Shown here: positions 1 to 11,894 of the stretch, in pieces
Layout: each line of letters begins with the position of its first letter
Numbering within the stretch: position 1 is the first letter of the stretch
Source of the DNA: Cristatella mucedo
Taxonomy: Eukaryota > Bryozoa > Phylactolaemata > Cristatellidae
NCBI GenBank assembly: GCA_009760855.2
Contig: WPIO01000038.1
Span: 1,393,001-1,457,000, forward strand
Length of the DNA: 64,000 bases
Reading direction: 5' to 3'
Made by a program: the position numbers and the translations under genes
The notes under the pieces: generated by a model
Seen by the model: only the letters and a program-made list of their open reading frames with translations
What the model was told of the DNA's origin: nothing
Databases searched by the model: none

Positions 1-984
1 TGTGCAACTGGTCCGTGAACCGATATTTCGCCAGTTCTGATCAACTCAGCAAACTGCTGACGGCAAAGTACGTGCTGGCTGACCTGCCATGAGTGGGCTA
101 CCCGACATCTCATTAGCCATTCCCCAGGACTGGCACAGAGGGAGATGTAGCTCGTTCTCTCAGCATCTGAAACGAGAGAGACCAACACTAGTGCATGTGC
201 ACTGCACACCTGCCTGGATGATGTGTCTCCTGGTGTTGGTGCATAAACACTCATGTGTGCTCCAGCGTAGGCTTGTGTGTGTAGTGTTTGTGTGTTGGCG
301 CACACATCTATTGGATCGGGGGATTCGTTTTGGCCGGGTTTAGGGATTGGGTGGTTGCTGGATGCAATGCCAGCAATGGTCAAGAATATAACTGTATTCC
401 GGTAGCTAAGTGTACTTGTTTCTCTCCAAAGGTTCACTGAAAGATGGCTCAACGAAGGTGGAATCTCTAAGTGCCTCCGTGCTTACCATTTTTCCTTTCT
501 CCCAGATCCTGACTATACCTGCAGCTTGACCGATAAACTTTGGCAAAATCTTCACTTGCTTTCACCAGCATGCCCATCAGATCTTTGTGCACCCCCCTTG
601 TGCAATCATGCCACATCTGCTCATCGACTTCCAATCGTGCAGCAGATCCCAGCATTACAGTTAAAATCTTTCAGGGATCCTGACTCTAGTTCGTAAGCAC
701 CGAAAGTCTGAAACTCATTGCAGACCTGTAAATACATGACGACTTTGACTTTGCGTTCCACTTAGCTCTGTGTCCCAATGATTGTTTGCTTGTAATTCCT
801 GTGTGCTCTGTGTGCTTATATGGGTGTCAAGTAGAGATGCTACTAAAGAGAGGCATTTATTGTCTGTTTGAATACTTTTGGAGGCTTGTCTGAGTATGAT
901 CGGCTAGTAAATAATTAAATTCAAATACTTTGAATTGCACCCCAAGATAACTTATTTCTTTCCAAGCGCCGTACACCTAAGAAA
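1..984. other. Unassigned sequence
   Basis: No convincing coding frame, repeat family member or RNA gene was recognised here. The short open frames present have no family signature. Confidence 0.5.
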
Positions 985-987
985 ATT

Positions 988-1160
988 GTCGGCTGATTCG
1001 ACAGCCTCATTTTTTCATAGTGGCTGAAGAACCTTAGCGGCTATCACCATCGCTCTCAGTTGGCAATAAAGGATCGCCACGCAGGAACCGAACCCACGAC
1101 CTCGGTCGGGAGGAGTGAGTGAGCACCCTTACCTCTTGGGCTATTCCGGCCCAGGGCACA
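988..1160 (-). repeat. SINE1, tRNA-derived
   Basis: Reverse-complement copy. The tail (GGCTGTCGAATCAGCC type) lies at the low-coordinate end, followed by the body 'ggctatcaccatcg' and a degraded tRNA B box near 1087-1107 (GGTTCGAATCC type). The same order recurs in at least eight other copies in the window. Confidence 0.7.
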
Positions 1161-1228
1161 GGGCTCGAGCCCACAAACTTTGGTCAATAAAGGCAAGCAC
1201 CTTATTCTATGGCCAAACCAATGGGCCA
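1152..1228 (-). repeat. SINE2 head fragment
   Basis: Matches the tRNA-like head of SINE2 (compare 24765-24832): 'gggctcgagccca', 'ggtcaataaaggcaagcacctta', then a degraded A box. It abuts the SINE1 copy, so one was inserted beside or into the other. Confidence 0.5.
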
Positions 1229-2340
1229 ATAGTTACATACTTTTTTAAGCGTATCTAAGCAAGGTAATCTTATATCATTATCCATTACTTCTTGCTACTC
1301 TTGCAGTTTTCTTAAGTTGTGAAACAGTAGATTGAGGTTCAGCTATCAAAGGGTGTAATACAAAAAACTAGCTCTTATTATTGTTATTGTAAATCTCTTT
1401 TGGAGAACAACACAGTTTTGCCACTCGTATCTGATCATTTGCAGTTAGGATTCTGGGAAACGCATCTTTTTAGCCGTTAGAGCGAATTGTTCCCATAGTC
1501 TGAGACCATTGAAGTTCACTGCACAGCTTGCATTTTTGTACGAAGCTTAGTCTTTCCTATTCACTTACAGCCTCGAGTGTTCAGCCATCGATGTGGAAAT
1601 TAGCTGGGTCAATTGGGGTCACTGAGAAAGGATCACCTATAGAAATTCCTGTTTGCTTAGTATCCCCTGGTGATATACCCCACTTACTTTCCTTTGTTGT
1701 CGGAAATGAAAAAAAGGCCTTCATAGACCTCTGCTAACTGTGCTTGAAATATGCTGTTTACAGCTTCCTCATGCCTTACTCATACCTTTTTTGCTTATAA
1801 TAAGGCTACCAGATGCAATTTATGATTATTTTTACAAGCTCCGCACTATAGATACAGTATATAGCGTTAGCATAGCCTGGTCTGTAGTCCCAGATACTGG
1901 AGACACACTGTACCGATTGGCATACGAGTTGTTTCATTCAAACTCTATGAGCATGAACATTGGTTTGATAAGTATTACAACTAGGTTCCCATGTCTACAT
2001 TCGCTAAACTGCCAAAACTTCCTCATATTGGCTTTACAAAATGATGGCAATCTAGTTAGAGTTAAATCAAGTAATAGCAGCCTTTAGATATAGTAAACTG
2101 CTGTTCTTGGCATCCATTCTTAAGAGGAGAGGTTATGGCTAGACATTTTAAAATCACACGATGCCTCACTCATGATAACCAGTCTTATGTGCAGAATCAC
2201 TGTTGGCAAAGATACATCATTAAGCCTAATTAACCAATGGATATGCATAGAGTTTTTCCCTTTAAGAGAGAATAAACCTTTCCGACATAGTATGCATATA
2301 GGATCGGACAAACAGCTGCATGCTAATTAGCTTAGTGAAA
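1229..2340. other. Unassigned AT-rich sequence
   Basis: Contains open frames at 1528-1737 and 1740-2087 with no recognisable domain, splice framing or codon pattern. I see no repeat shared with the rest of the window. Confidence 0.4.
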
Positions 2341-2341
2341 G

Positions 2342-2712
2342 TCTGTACAGCATCTGCAGGCATAAGTGCACAAAGGACAAATCACAATGACCTTGCTGAT
2401 GCTGTGATAAACAGATGTACCTAAAATTTCTTTTCAAATGTTCATCAAGTCAGGTGATATGAAATCAATCGGGAGCTAGTTCCAGGCTCTGAGAGAATAC
2501 GAACTACAGACAAGGTCTCCAAAAGATTAAGGTTCGTACGAGGTATAGCTAAACGCTTCCAGTCAGAAAAGCAATGTTTGTATTAGGTGGGAGTAGATCT
2601 GATAAGTAGGCTGGAGCAAAAGAATGAAGTGGCCTCCAAGTGAGTTTTGGAACCTCGAAATCGATATGCTGCATTTTAGGAGCTAGTGTAGGTCTTCAAG
2701 AACTAGCAAAGC
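2342..2712 (-). mobile_element. LINE family A, 3' fragment
   Basis: Reverse-oriented end of the ORF2-like frame plus start of the 3' UTR of LINE A (compare 6240-6640): 'aagtgcacaaaggacaaatcac', 'gagctagttccaggct', 'ctccaaaagatt'. It ends exactly where a plus-strand copy begins, giving a head-to-head junction at about 2712. Confidence 0.7.
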
Positions 2713-4322
2713 CACACTAGACCACGAGAACTTGAGCAACTACCGCCCAGCCTCCCTTCTACCATTACTATCAAAGACACTGGAACGAGTCGTGCCGGAC
2801 CATCTGAACTCATGTATTGAAACTTAAAACCTTGCTAATGAGTTCAAGTCTGGCTTTAGAGCTAATCGCTCCATAGGAGCAGGATTTCTTAGGGTGTATA
2901 ATGACCTACTTAGGAATGCAGACATGGGTAGAGTATCTCTACTTGTTTTGCTCGATCTCTCGGCAGCTTTTGATACAATCGATCACCAAGTTCTTCTAGA
3001 GCGCCTTTCATCTCGCCTGGGCATCACTGGCACTGCTCTGCATAGGTTCAGATCTTATCTCAGTGGGAGACTAGAGATTATTGATGTGAATGGACAAAGA
3101 TCAACCGAGGTACCTGTGAAATATTGGGTACCTCAGGGCTCTGTGCTAGGTCCGGTCCTTAACACGGTTCATACTCTCCCTCTAGCCGATGCGATTGCAA
3201 AGCACAATCTAGGCTTTCACTTCTATGCGGATGACACTCAGTTGTACATTTGCTTTGATCCCTCCCAGCCTGCGAGCATGTCGGATTCTCTCGACTACCT
3301 CGCTTCATGTATTGATGACAATCCGCAAATGAAGGGCAGCAAATTTTCTTAAATTAAATGATGATAAAACTAACTTACTAACTATGGGCAAACCCAGTGT
3401 GAATCATAAATTGGAAAGGCTAACGCTCAAAATCGGCTCTGCCATCATATCTCCTGTTGAATCAGCTCGAAATTTAAGTGTCATGTTCCAAAGTGACCTC
3501 TCACTAGACGACCACATCAGACCCAAAATTAAGTCTGCCCACTTTCAGATACATAGTATTGCCAAAATTCGGGCTTGTTTAAATAAGGAGGCCACGTCTA
3601 AGTTATTCTATGCATTTGTGACATTCCTTCTTGACTTCAGTAACTCACTGCTTGCTGGCATACCAACACGTTCAATCAGGCACTTACAGCTGGTGCAAAA
3701 CTCTGCAGCCATGCTTGTCTGCCGTGAGCGTCGCAGTTGCCCACATCACACCACTGCTTGCCGACCTGCACTGGCTACCAGTCAAGCAACGGATCGACTT
3801 CAAGGTTTTGTCGCTTTACTTTTAGGTCACTTCATTCTTTGGCCATAGCCCATCTCTCAGATCTACTCCCCCACCAGGCCAAGCATCGTACCACCTGCTT
3901 TTCAGATCTAACAGTTTACCAATACCTCGTATAAACCTCAAAGACCTTTGGAGACGGTGCCTTTAGTTCGTGTGCTCCCAAAGCATGGAACTCACTCCCG
4001 ACTTCTGTCTTAACATCCCTTGACTTGACCACATTTAAAAATACTTAAAACGAACCTATTTAGGACAGCATTTAGTGGGACCCTGTGATTTGTCCTTTAT
4101 GTGCTTATGCGTGCTGACAACTGTGCATGCTGCCACTAAATACAATTGCGTGCTGACCCTGTGCTTGTCACCCCTAACCATATTTTCCATGTTGTTTATC
4201 AAGGATGATATTACTCACCATCCAATCGCGTTTCCCTTTACAGCAAATGTAAAGTGCCTAGAGATTGAGTTCTCTGAGGATGTTTTATCAAGTGTATTAT
4301 AATAATAATAATTATTATTATT
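2713..4322 (+). pseudogene. LINE family A (CR1/L2-type) RT, broken, with 3' UTR
   Basis: This is a 5'-truncated non-LTR retrotransposon. Frame 2894-3352 encodes reverse transcriptase motifs in order: LLDLSAAFDTIDH (RT motif A), VPQGSVLGP (RT motif B) and FYADDTQLY (the catalytic ADD box, near 3218-3244). A frameshift near 3350 moves the reading to 3384-3848, which encodes the C-terminal thumb region (SLDDHI, KLFYAFVTFLLDFSNSLLAGIP, QLVQNSAA). A last frame near 3820-3935 covers the end of the protein. The 3' UTR follows (GTGCATGCTGCCACTAAAT, GACCCTGTGC), then the L2-like end TGAGGATGTTTTATCAAGTG and a short TAA/ATT repeat. Endonuclease and 5' UTR are absent. Several frameshifts show it is dead. 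Confidence 0.85.
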
Positions 4323-4500
4323 AGCGTGATGTGGTAATTTAAAAGCTCATGACAGACCAGCCTACACACTGAAGTTTGAACCACCTCTGAGCACCTGAGT
4401 GTGCAGGTGGGTAGACCAGCAAGCAGTGAGTTACAAAGTCAAGACGGTATGTCACAAATACACGGACCCATTTAGATCTTACATAGGCTATTGTTTAGTC
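4323..4500 (-). mobile_element. LINE family A fragment
   Basis: Reverse-oriented piece of the thumb-coding region ('gtaggccagcaagcagtgagtt'-like, 'gtcacaaatacacgga'). It joins the 3' end of the previous plus-strand copy, so the two are inverted tail to tail. Confidence 0.6.
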
Positions 4501-4717
4501 ACCCAACTTTAGGAAAAATTCTTTAACTGTTTGGGGCCCACCTTAAGAATCACTCATATCGCAGAGAAAAGAATCCCGTTTCAGCGAAAGCATTGAATTC
4601 GTTTGCTTTAGTCTTGCAAATGCAGCGGACCACAACCAATCCTGAGTATTGGAAATATGACCATGTGTTGGCACTGTACAATAAGTTTGGAATAAGAGCA
4701 CCTCTTAGAAACTCAGA

Positions 4718-4792
4718 CACACACATACACACACACACAACACACACACAAACACACACAACACAACACACACACATACACACACAATATGA
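4718..4792. repeat. (AC)n microsatellite, interrupted
   Basis: CACA tract with AACAC interruptions. The frames that run across it (for example 4550-4783 minus) are simple-repeat artefacts. Confidence 0.9.
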
Positions 4793-4799
4793 ATCTTAG

Positions 4800-5525
4800 C
4801 ATGAGGTTCTGCTGTGAAGCGGCTTGTGACTGTTTGCAATCCTAGCTCATGCAAGGAGGATCATGGGCATGGTGTAGCTGTCCTCTGAGGAAGCTGTATA
4901 ACGACTATTTTAAACACCAGTCGGATCCTTTCGCAATGAACGATAAAACTCAGGCCCTGATTAGTCCTTAGTGTTAAACAAGCCATTTTTTGCATTATTG
5001 CATTCTCAATACCCACTCAGCAGCATGAGCAGCCTTCAGGTGGGGTGCTATTGACATCCATAAGCATTTATATTAAAAAAGCAGGGCAGAGAAAGGTATA
5101 CCTAAGATAGTGTAGCTTTGGAAATAAGAGATCACCTAAAGTAGATCACTGTGGCTTGCTTGAATTTCAAATAGCACTTGAAAGTGGTCTGAAATCTACA
5201 GCTTACATGCCACACAGTAAAGACTGCGCGTCAAACTAACAAAATTTGTATTGACGATAGAGCGAAAAAATGGCTAAGAAGGCCCAAAAGGGAGTGACTG
5301 AATCGGAAGCAGAAGCATATGCAGCATCACTATGAACACAGATTTTGCAACTTCATTCTACAGTCGAGAAGAATCCAGGATGCTCTTAGGAGTCAGAATA
5401 AGCTGCATGCCCACCTGGATTGGCCCAGAGGTTACGGTGCTAGTTTAACGATCGAGGTCAAGGTGAATGTATTTGACGACCGAAGTAGTGGGCTCGAGCT
5501 ACATCTGAGTAACGATAAAAATAAT
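4800..5525. other. Unassigned sequence
   Basis: No gene or recognised repeat seen. Confidence 0.4.
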
Positions 5526-5632
<107 letters not shown>

Positions 5633-5883
5633 GTCTATAGACATCCAGCGAGAAGTAGTTCCTGGTACTTCCTTTCCCATCGTCGTTCTGTGCTTCTTCA
5701 ACAATGGTCTCTTTCTCTAGCTGTTCTATTTTAAGTCGGCATCCGGCTTGTTTTTTATTATGTGAGGTCGTGTGGCTGCCAGGCTGGCACTAGTCGCCAT
5801 ATTTCCTTTGAGTGCTCTAAAGAAAACTGAAGAGCATAGCAGCAAATTACCTTATGTCATCACGAAATTGCAGACAAAAGGAG

Positions 5884-5930
5884 TGCACACACACACACAC
5901 ACACACACATAAACATACACATACACGCTT
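5884..5930. repeat. (AC)n microsatellite
   Basis: CACACA tract grading into ACATAC. Confidence 0.9.
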
Positions 5931-6039
5931 GCATACAGATGCACACACATATGCCTGCCTGTATGCACATAAGTCCACACGCAAGCTTGTATGCATGCAC
6001 TCTCTGCCTTATGTACTCGATAACTAAGTAGTGATAATA

Positions 6040-6670
6040 AAAATAATAATAATAATAATAATGCACTTGATAAAGCGCCCTCAGAGAACTCTTTCTAGGT
6101 GCCTTACATTTGCTGCAAAGGGAGATGCAATTGAATGGTGACTAATATCATTCTTGATAAACAACATAAATAACATGGTTAGGGCTGACATGCATAGGGT
6201 CAGCGTGCAAATGTGGTTAGTGGCAGAATGCGCAGTGTCAGCACGCATAAGCACATGAAGGACAAATCACAGGGACCCACTAAATGCTGTCCTAAATAGG
6301 TGTGTTTTTACGTTCCTTTTAAATGTGGTCAGGTCAGGGGATGGTCTGACACAGGTAGGGAGGGAGTTCCAGGCTTTGGGAGCATACGAACTAAATGCAC
6401 GGTCTCCAAAAGATTTGAGGTTTGAACGAGGTATTGGTAGACTGTTGGATACCGAAAAGCGGGTGGTACGATGCATGGCCTGTTGAGAGGGTAGATCTGA
6501 GAGATAGGCTGGAGCCAAAGAATGAAGTGACCTAAAAGTGAGCGACAAAATCTTGAAGTCAATCTGTTGCTTGACTGGTAGCCAGTGCAGGTCGGCGAGA
6601 AGTGGTGTGATGTAGCAACTGTGATGCCTACGACAGTCAAGCCTAGCTGCAGAGTTTTGCACCAGCTTGG
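6040..6670 (-). pseudogene. LINE family A, RT C-terminus and 3' UTR
   Basis: Minus-strand copy. The 3' end starts at the TAA-repeat (6043-6062), then the L2-like end 'cacttgataaagcgccctcagagaact', then the 3' UTR with 'cagcatgcacagtgtcagcacgc'-like blocks to about 6270. The frame from 6267 up to about 6670 encodes the last ~130 residues of the polymerase protein: QNSAARLDC, LLADLHWLPVKQQIDF, SLTFRSLHSLAPAYLSDL, RAFSSYAPKAWNSLP. A second overlapping frame (6329-6715) is its shadow. The copy is truncated upstream of the thumb and lacks RT motifs. Confidence 0.8.
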
Positions 6671-7800
6671 CATGAACCCACGAGGTGTAGACACAGCTCT
6701 GCACTTGTTCACCACTCATCTCAGCCGCACAGATAAAAGAAAAATTTGTAACCGGGACAAGGATCATATATTTGTGCAACGAGATGGTCAGTAGGTATGA
6801 GCCTGACCAGGTTCAACTCTTACAAGCTAATGTATAGAGAAAAAAGTTTGACACAACTCGCAGAAGCTGCATTTAGGAGACCAGCAGAGATCAGTTCCTT
6901 ATACTGAACCGTTACCAGTCATGTTGCGGCTAAGATCACCGATTGTATTTGACTCATTCCAAACTTAGGCGGCTCGTACCAATTCCGGTCGTCTCTGGTT
7001 GTCTTACACTCTGTACCTTGCTGAGCCCATGCAAGCTGGCGCCACCGTCCACTCCGTGTGCTTTTCTAAGCTCACTGCTCACGGGCCACTGTCTGTGACA
7101 CCGTCGCATAGCCGAGATCATTCCTTCAGTCCCTACATCACCTCGTTTTTGTATATGAGCAAATGCTGCTTAGTGTCGACCTGCCTTCCGTCTTCATACG
7201 AGGTGACTGACTCAAGGAGACAGCGATTCTGAATCACTAAGTGGCCAACTTTTAAAGATGCACACTTTTTAGTGGGTACATTGGATGCTGCTTTAATGGT
7301 GCTGCAGGAGTGGCTGGGCAAAGAGGGCCCTAGGAGAGTCTCTGATTGCCAGTAGTCCCTACGTAGAGAAGTGTGTCAGCTGTGCCCGTCCGTCTTGTTC
7401 CTTTGGCTAGGTTAAATTAATTGAATGACAATACAGTCAACTTAATAGTTACAAGAAAAGTCGGTGTCACTAAGAACCAGGAAAGTCTAACCCTCAAAAT
7501 CTTCCCATCATACCACTCACTACTCTGACCTCTGACCTCACTGCTCTGACAGTAGTCATTCAGCCACTCCTCTTAGCAACCTCGAATCCTTTGAGTTGAG
7601 CATATGAAGGAAGCCTGACCCTGACTCTTTCCAGGCTTTCCAGATGATCATCCTGGGCAGCCATATCTTATGGGGCAGATGAGACTGAGTTGAGAGTTAC
7701 ACCTCTAGCACAGGCGTTACAAATCTAGATCAGTTCCTAGCCTAGCGGAGAATCTATTAGCCAGTTGCCAATTCTAGTACTTCCGGCTGACATCCAAGGA
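6671..7800. other. Unassigned sequence
   Basis: Small open frames only (for example 6999-7232). No motif or repeat recognised. Confidence 0.4.
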
Positions 7801-7958
7801 TCAGAGAAGGGGCATACCTTCACTTACTTCAGGGAATGAGAACAGATTGGAATGCATACTTGCCCATTTTACCAGCGGTGGCCTGAGGTTGCAGTAATGC
7901 CTGCATATGTGGGCATGCACCACTGTACACACGCAAGTAAATGTACTTCTGTGCATGT

Positions 7959-8000
7959 ACGTGTGTGCGCGTGCGTGCGTGTGTGTCTGTGTGTGTATCT
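7959..8000. repeat. (GT)n microsatellite, imperfect
   Basis: Alternating GTGTGCGCGTGCGTGC and GTGTGTCTGTGTGTGT. Confidence 0.85.
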
Positions 8001-8427
8001 TGGACAAGGGGGAATGCACTTGCATTTAACGACTCCACTCGAGAGCTATAGCTCTTCAGCAAACGATTTCTTATTGCCTGCCCCGGCCAAAGAGAGTAAT
8101 AGTTGCTACACTGCTCTGCCCACTACATAAATTAGGCTTATGAATAAGTTAGCTTCTATTTTAGAGAGAGAAGGAGGCAGAGATGGGTTGATGAGAGAAG
8201 CTACCCAACTAATCCCTCAGTGAATCATCTGGTTAAAGCAACCTATCGGCAATGAATGCAACAAATCAGACTAGCATGGACAAAAAATAGTACACCCAAG
8301 GGCCATTTAGCTGTGCAAGCCGTTGCACTTAGACGACTCAATTAGTAGCTATTCTAATGTCAACTCGTCGATCAAATGTAAAAATAAAAAGCTGGAAATT
8401 GTCATATTGGCGGAGGAAGCTGACTAC

Positions 8428-8639
8428 ACTAATAATAATACATTTGATATTGCACCCTCAGAGTTCTCCATCTCTTTCGAGGCACTTTAAATTTAAAGCA
8501 AAGGAAGAAGAATCGAATGGTTAATGTCAACAAGGTCAACACGGTTTGAAGTGACATGCACAGGGTCAGCATGCAAATATGGTTAGTGGCAGCATGCACA
8601 GAATCATAATACATAATCACACAAATGATGAATCCCGTG
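8428..8639 (-). mobile_element. LINE family A 3' UTR fragment
   Basis: Starts with AATAATAATA at 8430, then 'catttgatattgcaccctcagagttctcc' and the UTR blocks 'agtgacatgcacagggtcagc'. Truncated at about 8639, where a plus-strand copy begins. Confidence 0.75.
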
Positions 8640-9768
8640 GTATACGCTATTATAGATTCGCTGTGATTGCCAATCAAAATCTGTGGTTTTACTTCTATAC
8701 AGATTGCACTCAGTTGTATCTTTGCTTTGATCCCTTCCAGCCTTCCAGCACGTTAAATTCTCTCAATTCCCTTGCTGCATGTATTGCTGACATCTGCACA
8801 CGGATCGCAGCAAATTTTCTTAGATCGAATGATGATAAAACAAAGTTACTAGTTATGGGAAAGCAAAGTGCAATACAGAAAATGGCTAACGCTCAAAAGT
8901 GACTCTGCCAACACATCTCCTTCGAATCTTCACGAAATCCAAGTGTCATGTTCCAAAGTGACCTTTCATTAAACAACTATATCAGCTCCACAGTCAGGTC
9001 GACCCACTTTCAGCTACATAACATCGCTAAAACTCAGGCTTGTTTAGACAGAGATACCAGATATAAATTAGTCCATGTATTTGTGACATCCAGTCTTGAC
9101 TTCGTAACTCACTGCTTATTTGTCTGCCGGCCTGTGCAATCAGGTGCTTACAGCTGGGGTACAAATGTGCAGCTAGGCTTGTCTGTTGTGAGCATCACAG
9201 TTGCCACATTACACCCCTTGTCGCCGACCTGTACTGGCTCCAGTCAAGCAACACATCGAATGCAAGGTTTTGTCACTCACTTTTAGGTGCCTTCATTCTT
9301 TTGCTCCAGCCTACATATCGGATCTACTCCCCCACCAGGCTAAGTATCATACCACCTGCTTTTCGGAATTTAATCGTTGACCAATACCTCGTCCAAATCT
9401 GAAATCCTTTGGATACGGTGCATTTAGTTCGTATACTCTCAAAGCTTGGAACTCACTTCCGACTTTCATCACGGCATCTTCTGACTTGACCACATTGAAA
9501 AGAAACTAAGAATGCATCTATGTTTATCACGGCATTTAGTGGACCCCTGTGATTCGTCTTTTATGTGCATATGCATGCTGACACTATGCATGGTGCCATA
9601 CTTGAATGTTGACTCGGTGCACGTCACTCCTAATCATGTTATTCTTGTTGTTTATTAAGCATGATTCCACTAATCATTCAATCGTGGTTCTTTGCAGCAA
9701 ATATAAAGTGCCTAGAAAGAGATTGAATTCTCCAAGGGTGCTATGTCAAATGTATTATTACTATTATT
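8640..9768 (+). pseudogene. LINE family A RT C-terminal half and 3' UTR, broken
   Basis: Starts inside the RT just before the catalytic box, which here reads FYTDCTQLYLCFDP, so the ADD triad is already lost. It continues through ADICTRIAANFLRSNDDKTKLLVMGKQS and, after frameshifts, MFQSDLSLNNYISS and the VFVTSSLDF thumb region (8948-9286). The 3' UTR runs to 'tgcctagaaagagattgaattctccaagggtgc' and an ATT repeat at about 9750-9768. It is one of the more diverged A copies. Confidence 0.8.
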
Positions 9769-9769
9769 A

Positions 9770-10300
9770 TACGTGTTTTAGCTTCTTTTTAAATGTCGTC
9801 AAAACAGGGGATGTCATGCCAGTCCGGAGTAAATCCTAGGCTTTGGGAGCATACACACTAACGGCATGTTCTCCAAAGTATTTGAGGTTCGCACGAGGTG
9901 TAGGTAAGTGATTAGATTCCGAAAAGCCGGTGGTACGATGCTTAGCCTGCTAAGGGAGTACATCTAATAGGTAGGCTAGAGCCACAGAATGAAGAGACCT
10001 AAAAGTCAGTGTCGGTACCTCGAAGTCGATGTGTTGCTTGACTGGAAGCCTGTGCAGGTCGGTGAGAAGTAGTATGATATGGCAACTGCAATGCTAAAGG
10101 CAGACCAGCCCGAGAGTAGAGCCTTGAACCAGCTTTAAGGTCCTATATTCACAGGTCGGAAGACCAGCAAGCTGTGAGTTACAGAAGTCAAGACTGTACG
10201 TCACAAATGAATTGACCAATTTAGATGTAGTATCCCTGTCGAAGCATGCCCGAATTAAAGCAACATTATGTTTCTGAACGTAGGACTGCAAACTCTTTCA
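9770..10300 (-). pseudogene. LINE family A, C-terminal coding fragment
   Basis: Begins at the ATT/TTATTA junction of the preceding plus copy and reads in reverse: 'ttgggagcatacacactaacgg', 'aaagccggtggtacgatgc', 'gttgcttgactggaagcc'. The open frame 10094-10291 encodes ACFDRDTTSKLVNSFVTYSLDF, the thumb region. Together with 8640-9768 it makes an inverted, tail-to-tail pair. Confidence 0.75.
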
Positions 10301-10475
10301 GGTTTTACTGAAATCATTTCATATACTAAAGAGCACACACCTGCACACCAGCATCTTGTAATCACTAATGTTTGAAATAATCTTGATAATTTACCTATAG
10401 TTCTATTTTAGGGTCGTATGTAAGTCGAGTACGACACTTACTTCATTTTAAAATTCAATTATGCTGAAGGTGCAA

Positions 10476-10655
10476 CCTAATCCATGATAGCACAGTGGGT
10501 AATGCAGCTGCTTTTCACGATCTAGGTCCCGAGGTCGTAGGTTTAAATCCTGCGGTGGGTGCTCCTTTATCGCAGCTGCAAAGCGGTGGTGATAGCCAGC
10601 CATTAAGGCTTTTCTGTCGCTATACAAAACAGGCTGTTAAATCAGCTAGTATATA
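10476..10655 (+). repeat. SINE1, tRNA-derived
   Basis: Plus-strand copy with a tRNA-like head: A-box-like 'gcacagtgggtaatgcagc' and B-box-like 'ggtttaaatcctgcg'. The body contains 'agcggtggtgatagcc'; the tail is 'gtcgctatacaaaacaggctgttaaatcagctag'-like. Confidence 0.8.
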
Positions 10656-10714
10656 ATACATCTCTTTGATTTGCAGGGCTTTTAAATGTGAATCGCCGGA
10701 CACAAATAGTAGGC

Positions 10715-10985
10715 TAATATGATAATAGTAATGATACACTTGATAAAGCACCCTCTGAGAACTCAATCACTTTCAAAGCATTTGCTCCAAAGGAAACGCG
10801 ATCGAATGGTGAGTGGTGTGATGCTTGATAAACAACATGAGTAGTATGGTCAGGGGTGACATGCACAGGATCAGCATGCAAGTATGGTTAGTGGCAGCAT
10901 GCACAGTGTCAGCACACATAAGCACATAAAGGACGAATCACAGGGACCCACTAAAAGCTGTCCTAAATAGGTGAGTTTTTAAAAG
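10715..10985 (-). mobile_element. LINE family A 3' UTR fragment
   Basis: Reverse-oriented 3' end: TAATAGTAATGATACACTTGATAAAGC, then the CAGCATGCACAGTGTCAGCAC block. Ends after 'ctaaataggtgagttttta'. Confidence 0.8.
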
Positions 10986-11638
10986 ACTCATCAGGCTGTG
11001 TCTGATCATAGGCAGGCATCAGATCACGATTGGGTTTGCTTTGCCAACCCTTTGTCAAGCACACCTGCTGACGTATGAAAGTGCAATCAAGATCTTTAGC
11101 AGCCTTAAGCAGCTTTAAAATTTAAGTAGCTTTAAGCTAGTCAAACCTCTCTATACTCACTGAACAAAATCTTTTTGGAACACTGCTGTACTGGGACGCA
11201 AAATAGAACACTATTTCGTGCCAGAAAAAGTGGATCTGCTTGGAGGTAGAATGTTATTCTAGAGACACATAACTGTGGAGGACAGTGGAACCATTTTGCA
11301 TATCGGAGATGCCTGTTTCCAACTGCAGAAAGCAAAGCAGACACGTTATCGATTTAAAATTCACCTGAAGAGTTTTTCCTTTTGGGATGCTTTATTTTTT
11401 ACATGCATTCCAAAAATCTAGAGAATCATAATTCCCGATAGGATGTCCGAAGAACTTCTGTCCTATATGGCATCATTTCTCCTTGCCAGTGCACACGTAT
11501 GCGAATCCTAATATGTTGGAGCATGTTTGCACAAGTATGGTCATGCTAGTACATATATACACATGTACATGCACTATACTGAGGATGGAACACAATCAAG
11601 TAACAAGGATTGACATAGCTGTGACAAGCAGCCTTGGG
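10986..11638. other. Unassigned sequence
   Basis: No recognised gene or repeat. Confidence 0.4.
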
Positions 11639-11639
11639 T

Positions 11640-11802
11640 ATTAACCCGGAATAAGGCACTCACGCTTCATGTCTCACAATGCATGTTCGAGCCCTTCAGT
11701 GGGTGATCCCCTGTTTCTCACAGCAAGCAGTAGTAATAGACATTAAGGGTCTTCTGCCCGATAAGAGCCGTTAGTAAGACTGTTAAATGAGCTGGCCGAC
11801 AA
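11640..11802 (+). repeat. SINE1, diverged copy
   Basis: Same plan as the other SINE1 copies: 'ataaggcactcacgc' head, B-box-like 'tgttcgagcccttcag', body 'gcaagcagtagtaatagac' and tail 'actgttaaatgagctgg'. Confidence 0.6.
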
Positions 11803-11894
11803 AAGCATAGCTGCTGTATCAAAAGAACAAACATAAATTGATTGTTTGCCTCGAATACATTTATCCCGGATGTCGGCCAATTTTTGTAAAAGTA

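Noticed and set aside
8428-9768. Twin-priming inversion of a single LINE A
   Set aside because: The plus part contains its own full 3' UTR and tail, so both pieces have 3' ends; two insertions fit better.
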